Of a stretch of 64,000 nucleotides of DNA, positions 58,553-64,000 are shown piece by piece; position 1 is the stretch's first letter; every line of letters begins with the position of its first letter. The translations under genes and the position numbers were made by a program. The stretch comes from Fragilaria radians. Lineage: Eukaryota; Bacillariophyta; Fragilariophyceae; Fragilariales; Fragilariaceae. The notes under the pieces were generated by a model. It searched no databases and had not been told where the DNA came from. It saw only the letters and a list, made by a program, of their open reading frames with translations. Location: assembly GCA_900642245.1 (NCBI GenBank), contig CAAAJI010000039.1:242928-306927 (forward strand), given 5' to 3'.

Positions 58553-60861
58553 ATCCCAAAGTCAAACAGGAACTTGAAATATTGAACATATAACGTAACG
58601 GATTACCAGTGTCAACTCATCAAACATTTGACTCGAATGAACTAATTGCAGCTTTCCGTTGTTGCTGAAACATCCAGGTTCTAGGAAAACTGCAATAAGC
58701 AGCCATTCGCTCTCCACGTGGCATTGCTTCGCTTGTTCATTGGTAAAAAAATCTTACGTTCTACATGCCTGTCGAAGCAGAGATTTTTTTTCTTCAACAA
58801 AACTTGAAACTCTAAGTAGCTTCTCATCCATTCCTTATACTGCAGCCTTTTATAGACTCTCGTCAAGGAAATGAAATGCATCTACGCATGCACATGACTT
58901 CGTAAAATTCTACTTGATGATCATTTTTATATTCAAATGTTGTCGCTATTTCCCTTTTGGAATTTGTTGACTAACAACATCTTTCCATTCATTGCTAAAG
59001 AAATACTTTACCTTATATTCATCCCATCAGTGTCTTAATCAACCAACTTTGGATTATTGATTGATTAAATATCCGCGCCTAAAATTGTAGTAAATTCCAC
59101 AATCATCTGCATGTTTTCTTTGATGCCGTTGTATTGCTTCTTTCAAAAGCTCTTGTTCTGGATTTATCACAATTTGTATACACTCTATCATACCCTGAAT
59201 TGTCCCCTTATACCCATGACACCCATCACATGTAAATACTACTTTTTATGAATCACGGTACCGGTTGGATGTGTGCACATTATTTTTATGAGAGTCATTG
59301 GTACTCATTTCATCGTCACTATTTCCACGCGTCCTTTGACTAAGGGCTTTGATTAGGTATGATTTAATACATTCTTCTTCATAATATGAGATCTTTGCTC
59401 TGTCTTCTCACCAACTTGGTTTCTTGATGACTAAAAATGGTAGATTTTCCCTTTAGACTTCAAACTGATGTGCTCATAAACATTGAAAAAGCTTGCATTT
59501 TCTCAAAGCCCTTTGCATTGAACTATATAATGATACACGTGGCCTTGTGTTGTATTGAAACTGTTTCCTTGCGCCTCCTTAATCTTCAGTATATTGCTAC
59601 TTATTGGTATCCTTAACATTCGTGGAGTGATTGCATTGTAAATTTGGGAAATCATACTCTGTATTGACGCTTTCCACAAATGATGATACACATATTTTCA
59701 TCTTTAGCCTTTTGTTAGAGTGAGTACAGCATTTGTTTCCTCTAGACATCTTTGTTTGCCAATATTGATCTCTTCGAATGCCCCCTTCCGAGAGCTTCAT
59801 CTTCTCATTTCTGACTTTTTAATGATGATAACTTTCTTTTAACATTTTTTCTCCCATTGAAATATTTTCAAAATAGCTTGCATATTTCCATGCATTCCAT
59901 TTTGGCTTTCCTTGACTTAATTAATTCTCACTATTCATTTATAGTGATTTGGCCTTATTGTCTTCATAAGTCAACAGTTCTATTAAGCATTTGATATGAA
60001 TGCTACAGTTTGAGATATCATCTATGAAAGTCCATTGAAGTCATCATTATTCTTCAAATCTAAATTCCATCATACATTCATTATGCTCCCTTTATGATAG
60101 TTTCTCCATTATCAATGTTATGTGGTTCAGTTTAAAGATTTATAAGATGTTAATCATTCATGTCATGGACAAAATTACCTCAAGTTTCTCACACTTTAAT
60201 GATTCACCTATTCTTTAAATCTTTATGTTACGAGACTCAATCTCGTGGATGCAAATATCTCTGAGTAAATGATTTCATATGGTAGTACCAAGTCAAGCGT
60301 AAACTTTATAACTATATCACGGGAAGGATCTAGAATATTGAGACTAACAAGAAGTGTAACGAGAAGAGTGAACAATATCAGCCTTCACATGCCTGTACCT
60401 TCGGAAAGAGCTGGAGATCTTAGGAGCGAGTCTCTGCGGAAAAAGGTAATCAAGGAAGCTATTGTAACTGAGATATCAAGAGTATGAGAGTTGGCTGAAA
60501 AACATGATTTTGTGTTCACGAGCAAGCAATTTCAAGCATGATATGGCAGACGCTGATTTTCAAGTTTAAAAGCATCACTTGTTTTAAAGTCAAATAAATT
60601 AATTCCTACTTTCGATTCTCTAAGTTAAAGGTAAATATTTCTCTCTAACTTTAAATTTCTAACAATTTCATTGGTATGGTTTCACCAATTCTACAAGATC
60701 CTTTATAGCCATGGGATGAAAGGTAAATCTCATCCTTCGCTTGATAAAGTTTGGGAGATGTTAGGGCATGTAAGTGCAGTACCACCGTACGTCACTTCAT
60801 TGGATTTCAAATTTTTGAATTCTCCCCTCTTTTGTACACGGTTTTCATTGATATTCGAAGC
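58553..60861. other. Long spacer with decayed coding remnants
   Basis: About 2.3 kb, AT-rich. It includes a minus-strand decayed frame (listed separately) and a small plus-strand ORF with ATG at 60269-60487 (72 residues, ISYGSTKSSVNFITISREG, very basic). I cannot identify that ORF and do not call it a gene. The promoter of the glycosyltransferase should lie near the right end. Confidence 0.35.
59054..59406 (-). pseudogene. Decayed coding fragment with a CxxC motif
   Basis: One minus-strand frame runs from about 59406 to a TAA at 59054-59056 with only one stop, a TAA at 59246-59248. It reads as ISYYEEECIKSYLIKALSQR, then, after the stop, VVFTCDGCHGYKGTIQGM, ECIQIVINPEQELLKEAI and HADDCGIYYNFRRGYLINQ. 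The composition is typical of coding sequence and a zinc-binding TCDGCHG-type pair is seen. Further minus-strand ORFs above it (59503-59800) may belong to the same relic. I recognise no family. Confidence 0.35.
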
Positions 60862-62340
60862 ATGAAAAAGAATGTGTCAACAATGACGAGGCGGAAGAAA
60901 GAAAATGGCAGATTTCTTTCCTGGACTACCATTATGAACATGATGCTTGTGTTTCTCGTCGGGTTAATTATTGGGATTCAGGTTGTTTCACATGGAAATG
61001 TGTTGCAAAAATTCAAAAGAGAAATCAGTGTTACTTCAATGACAAGAGTTCTAGAGGATAAATTTATCAAGAAGCAGTCTATTCGCGATATGTTACGTGC
61101 CCCCACTGACCTGAAACCGAAATTCCCCAAAGTCAACGAGACAATTTCGGCTTGCATGTTGGTAATGGATGATTCGATTCGGTTGGCAGAATGGATCGCC
61201 TATCACTACACCGTTCTTCCCTTGGGATCTTTGATGATTGCAATTGATCCTAGCTCTCAATCAAAATCTAGAGTGCTAAAGGTTTTAGATTTATGGAAAG
61301 ATAGAATTGAAATCATTTCCTACACCAATGACTCACAATGGATGCATTACAAACCTTTAGAAGGATGGGGTCGAAAGATTTTTCGACTCAATGGCAAACC
61401 ATTCGGTTGGCTGACAAGCAAAAAAGGCCCTGTTTATCGATCTCAATCGCACAAGCGCAGACAGAATGCATTTATTTTGCATTGTATGAAGCATTTCAAA
61501 GGAAGATTGCAAAAGCGGGAGCCCCGGCTATTCAATTCTAAGGCATTCGTTCCAGAATGGGTCCTGATGACAGATTCAGACGAATTTTTGCTTTATAACT
61601 ACATTCATGCAGACGAAGAAAACGAGACCAATTATGATCTCATTTATGGAACTACAACTGAAATGGTAGACTCATATCGCAGAAAGATGATTCCAAAGAG
61701 GAAAAGACTCCCTAGTCTGGAGAGTCACGTAACTATAGCAGACTGGCTGGCAGTTGAAAATGGACGACAAAGATGTTGGAAGATAGCTGGGCTTCCAATT
61801 AGTTCCTATGAATCAGCACAGGGAGTTGGAGATTTTGATGTACCCCAAGGTATAAATTCAAGTCACTTATTGACATTGAAATTTACGAAAACAGGTCTTC
61901 GACGAGGCGACTTCAGTAAGGCTCTGATTGATGTTAGTTGGGGTACTATGGCACAATACACCAGAGAAGTCGTACAAAATATACATAATCCGCAACAGCG
62001 AATATGCGGATGGAATGGTTTTACAGGAAGTAATGCAGACTACCTAGCGTCTGTGTTCCGCATTAATCATTATTCGTCGGGTAGCTTAGAGTCACATGTC
62101 GAGAGAGCCAATGATAGAAGAAATAGCAATCGCAACGTATCTTTCACTCGATTTCAAGATCGAAATGTTGATCCAGTGTTTGACGATTATGATATATATC
62201 CTTGGATACAATGGTTTGTTGACAAGGTTGGCTTGGAAGAGGCTAAACAGCTGCTCTCAAATCCATTGAAGGATGCTTATACCCATTTTGGGCGGCATGC
62301 ATTTGTCAAGGCACATCATAAACGCTTAATCATAACATAA
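60862..62340 (+). CDS. Glycosyltransferase, GT92/DUF23-like, Golgi type II membrane protein
   Basis: The product is 492 residues from ATG 60862 (an upstream TTG is not used). A short basic tail (KKNVSTMTRRKKENGR) precedes one membrane segment (TIMNMMLVFLVGLIIGIQVV), giving the type II layout of Golgi enzymes. The catalytic part starts with ISACMLVMDDSIRLAEWIAY, a family hallmark (the E-W-I-x-Y-H motif), followed by LPLGSLMIAIDPSS. The acidic metal site is in VLMTDSDEFLLY. The C-terminal part has RINHYSSGSLESH, another family landmark, and ends near HFGRHAFVKAHH. GT92 members add galactose in nematodes and galactan in plants; this group is enlarged in algae. The acceptor sugar is unknown. A 113-bp tandem repeat follows the stop. 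Confidence 0.8.
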   Translation: MKKNVSTMTRRKKENGRFLSWTTIMNMMLVFLVGLIIGIQVVSHGNVLQKFKREISVTSMTRVLEDKFIKKQSIRDMLRAPTDLKPKFPKVNETISACMLVMDDSIRLAEWIAYHYTVLPLGSLMIAIDPSSQSKSRVLKVLDLWKDRIEIISYTNDSQWMHYKPLEGWGRKIFRLNGKPFGWLTSKKGPVYRSQSHKRRQNAFILHCMKHFKGRLQKREPRLFNSKAFVPEWVLMTDSDEFLLYNYIHADEENETNYDLIYGTTTEMVDSYRRKMIPKRKRLPSLESHVTIADWLAVENGRQRCWKIAGLPISSYESAQGVGDFDVPQGINSSHLLTLKFTKTGLRRGDFSKALIDVSWGTMAQYTREVVQNIHNPQQRICGWNGFTGSNADYLASVFRINHYSSGSLESHVERANDRRNSNRNVSFTRFQDRNVDPVFDDYDIYPWIQWFVDKVGLEEAKQLLSNPLKDAYTHFGRHAFVKAHHKRLIIT

Positions 62341-64000
62341 TAAGATCCCCGTTATGATCCAAAACTTTCTGGAAAACAGTGATATCCTTAAGGTAGACCT
62401 AGAAGTTAAGGCGTAGGCATTGATTTATGAATTCCTACTAGTAGATTGGGAAGTTCAAACAGGTTTAAGATCCAAAACTTTCTGGAAAATAGTTTTATCC
62501 TTAAGGTAGACCTAGAAGTTAAGACGTAGGGATTGATTTATATTTTCCTATAGATTGGGGTGCTATTAAAACAGGTTAAGGAATTTGTCTAATAAAGATC
62601 AGATTGGAGTTTAATCTTCTTCTACGAACCAAAGAGACTTGATTCTGACAACAATAGAAGAGTGCGTGAAAACTAATACAGTAAGTAGAGACATTTATTG
62701 ATGAAGCCATTCAATGAAATATGGCTTGAAGAAAAGTTACAAACGGAAGGAGATTGAGAAAGAAGAAAATGCTGGAGTAAGAGGCTGGAAAGAATATTTC
62801 TTTTGCAGGCTGAAAAAAGTTTGCCATTGCCGCAAATAAAAAAAAGTGTACATCTAGATTTGAGATCATTGCTAAAATATGTCTTTAAACTATAGTTTTA
62901 ATAGAAAAAATGAAACTACTACCTTTACACCTTCCTAATGCCAATGCTAAATCAATGGTATAATTTACTTTAAGTTCTGTGATGTTGAATGCAACCGTAG
63001 ATACCTATGACATGTTAGGTCAAGTATCAAAACTTGAATATTGTGCCATGCATCAGATTGTATGACCTGCAAATTCTAGGTTCACAAATAACAATCATAC
63101 AAATGTGTGACGTAATTATTGCTGGAAATGTAAAAATTCAAAGATTTTGTAAAATAGTCAACTCTGCGGAGCAAAGCAAGCACCAACTACTAGTGAGGAT
63201 ATAAAAAAGATTAAATCCAAGCAGACTGATATAGAAGTAAAAAAGGAAAAGGCCTATCACGTATAAAATCCTACGCATCCACAAAGTGCAGAATGAATTT
63301 CACAGAACGGTGACTCTAATCATACACTCTCCCTTCTGCGACACTCAATATTTAGGATACCTCCAAAATTGCTATGTCTATGTCTGGCGGAATAAGATAT
63401 CTACCACAACCTTGTCTTTACTGAGAAATTCTCCAAAGTTCTCCAATTTATTCAAGAAGTAATTGTGAAACACCCTGATGACTTAAACTATTGAAGGAGT
63501 TATTCTCACCTTTCCTGAATACTAATCTTATAACACAAAATGCTGCGATCAATACTTGATAGCAAAGCCCTTTCAGTATTGATGAATTATCTGTGAGCAG
63601 TGCTGAGTTTAAACAAACATATTCTCTCTGAGAAAATTAATGTACATAGCTGATGATAAAATGGTTCCTTTAATTCTTGCAATGATAAAAGTACCTCGAT
63701 TACAACATCTTTTGTAATGTATTCAAATGCCCTTTGAAGGGTCGGAAGCCATTCAGACTTGCTCTCTTACTTGATAGAAGACAACTTAACTGGACATACA
63801 ACTCAATACTACACAACCACATATTGCAATAGCAGTTGCATAACATACAAAGGACTTTTCTGTATTTTGCGAGCCTTGATAGTAAGAAGGGCCAAGTTAA
63901 TACTATGTATGGGTTAAATACCTTATCTTGTGATCCAATTACCAAGATTTTCAATTTGTTTGGCAAAGTATATAGGCTTTGGAGTATTGTTTCTAGTACT
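62341..64000. other. Terminal spacer, no gene seen
   Basis: Starts with a tandem duplication, then AT-rich DNA. The plus-strand stretch near 63160-63270 is lysine-rich in one frame but too short. The ORF 63700-63966 on the minus strand has no family pattern. The right end shows no gene entering the window. Confidence 0.4.
62356..62579 (+). repeat. Tandem duplication, unit 113 bp
   Basis: Copies 62356-62468 and 62469-62579 begin GATCCAAAACTTTCTGGAAA and share GTAGACCTAGAAGTTAAG and GATTGATTTAT, with scattered differences. The duplication lies just after the glycosyltransferase stop and so may alter its 3' UTR. Confidence 0.85.

Noticed and set aside
241..59406. A changed genetic code that reads stops as amino acids
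   Set aside because: The in-frame stops in decayed regions are all three kinds (TAA, TAG, TGA), while the intact genes use ordinary stops and contain none.
60269..60487. Small basic ORF upstream of the glycosyltransferase
   Set aside because: It is intact for 72 codons from an ATG but unassigned and within the spacer; a chance ORF cannot be excluded.
1..64000. tRNA, rRNA, CRISPR or riboswitch candidates
   Set aside because: I looked for T-loop motifs, rRNA-like tracts and regularly spaced repeats on both strands and saw none that fold or repeat convincingly.

Overview
The window is eukaryotic nuclear DNA with few introns, long AT-rich spacers and a mix of housekeeping genes and transposon debris. 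It most likely comes from a stramenopile alga, probably a diatom. The evidence is a phosphoenolpyruvate carboxylase (PEPC) with an ER-type signal peptide, a cytochrome-b5-like protein whose leader resembles the bipartite plastid presequence of secondary plastids (a signal peptide followed by S-F-A), a GT92-type glycosyltransferase, a pantothenate-pathway reductase and Ty1/copia remnants. The organism call is an inference; I recognised no marker gene that fixes the species.

Layout. 1-1549: decayed coding sequence. 1550-9726 (+): a TMEM131-type secretory-pathway protein of about 2,684 residues, with one intron. 10817-12097 (-): a DOMON/cytochrome b561 membrane reductase. 12213-12707 (+): an interrupted unidentified reading frame. 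13429-14220 (+): Ran GTPase, with an intron directly after its ATG. 15876-16868 (+): ketopantoate reductase. 17179-18306 (-): an unrecognised membrane protein. 18743-20622: a complete but dead DDE transposon with 26-bp inverted repeats. 21311-22174 (+): a TMEM19/DUF92 protein. 22819-23919 (+): a membrane-anchored methyltransferase-like protein. 25290-26153 (+): a mitochondrial carrier. 26188-27075 (-): a DUF2039 zinc protein. 28211-29086 (-): an unrecognised beta-rich protein. 30573-30990: a copia reverse-transcriptase remnant. 31357-47758 (-): midasin (MDN1/REA1), a 16-kb gene now in three overlapping frames. 47759-51502: a spacer with LTR-like sequence. 51503-54526 (+): PEPC. 54607-56765 (-): purple acid phosphatase, with one intron and one frame break. 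56892-57673 (+): a broken unidentified gene. 57914-58552 (-): the cytochrome-b5-like MAPR protein. 60862-62340 (+): a GT92-like glycosyltransferase, followed by a 113-bp tandem duplication. The rest is spacer.

The genes do not form a pathway cluster. They cover ribosome assembly (midasin), nuclear transport (Ran), ER/Golgi trafficking and glycosylation (TMEM131 type, GT92 type), carbon and cofactor metabolism (PEPC, PanE, phosphatase) and membrane redox (DOMON-b561, MAPR).

The most striking structural result is that midasin and the phosphatase, plus the transposase and two decayed genes, all show the same kind of break. At each one the frame is restored by adding exactly one base. This bias looks like base-loss errors in the assembly, at least in the essential gene midasin, though real lesions cannot be excluded. 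I found no defence, toxin or CRISPR-like system and no clearly new biological system. The novelty is in the unrecognised protein families, the transposon family and the broken coding remnants.
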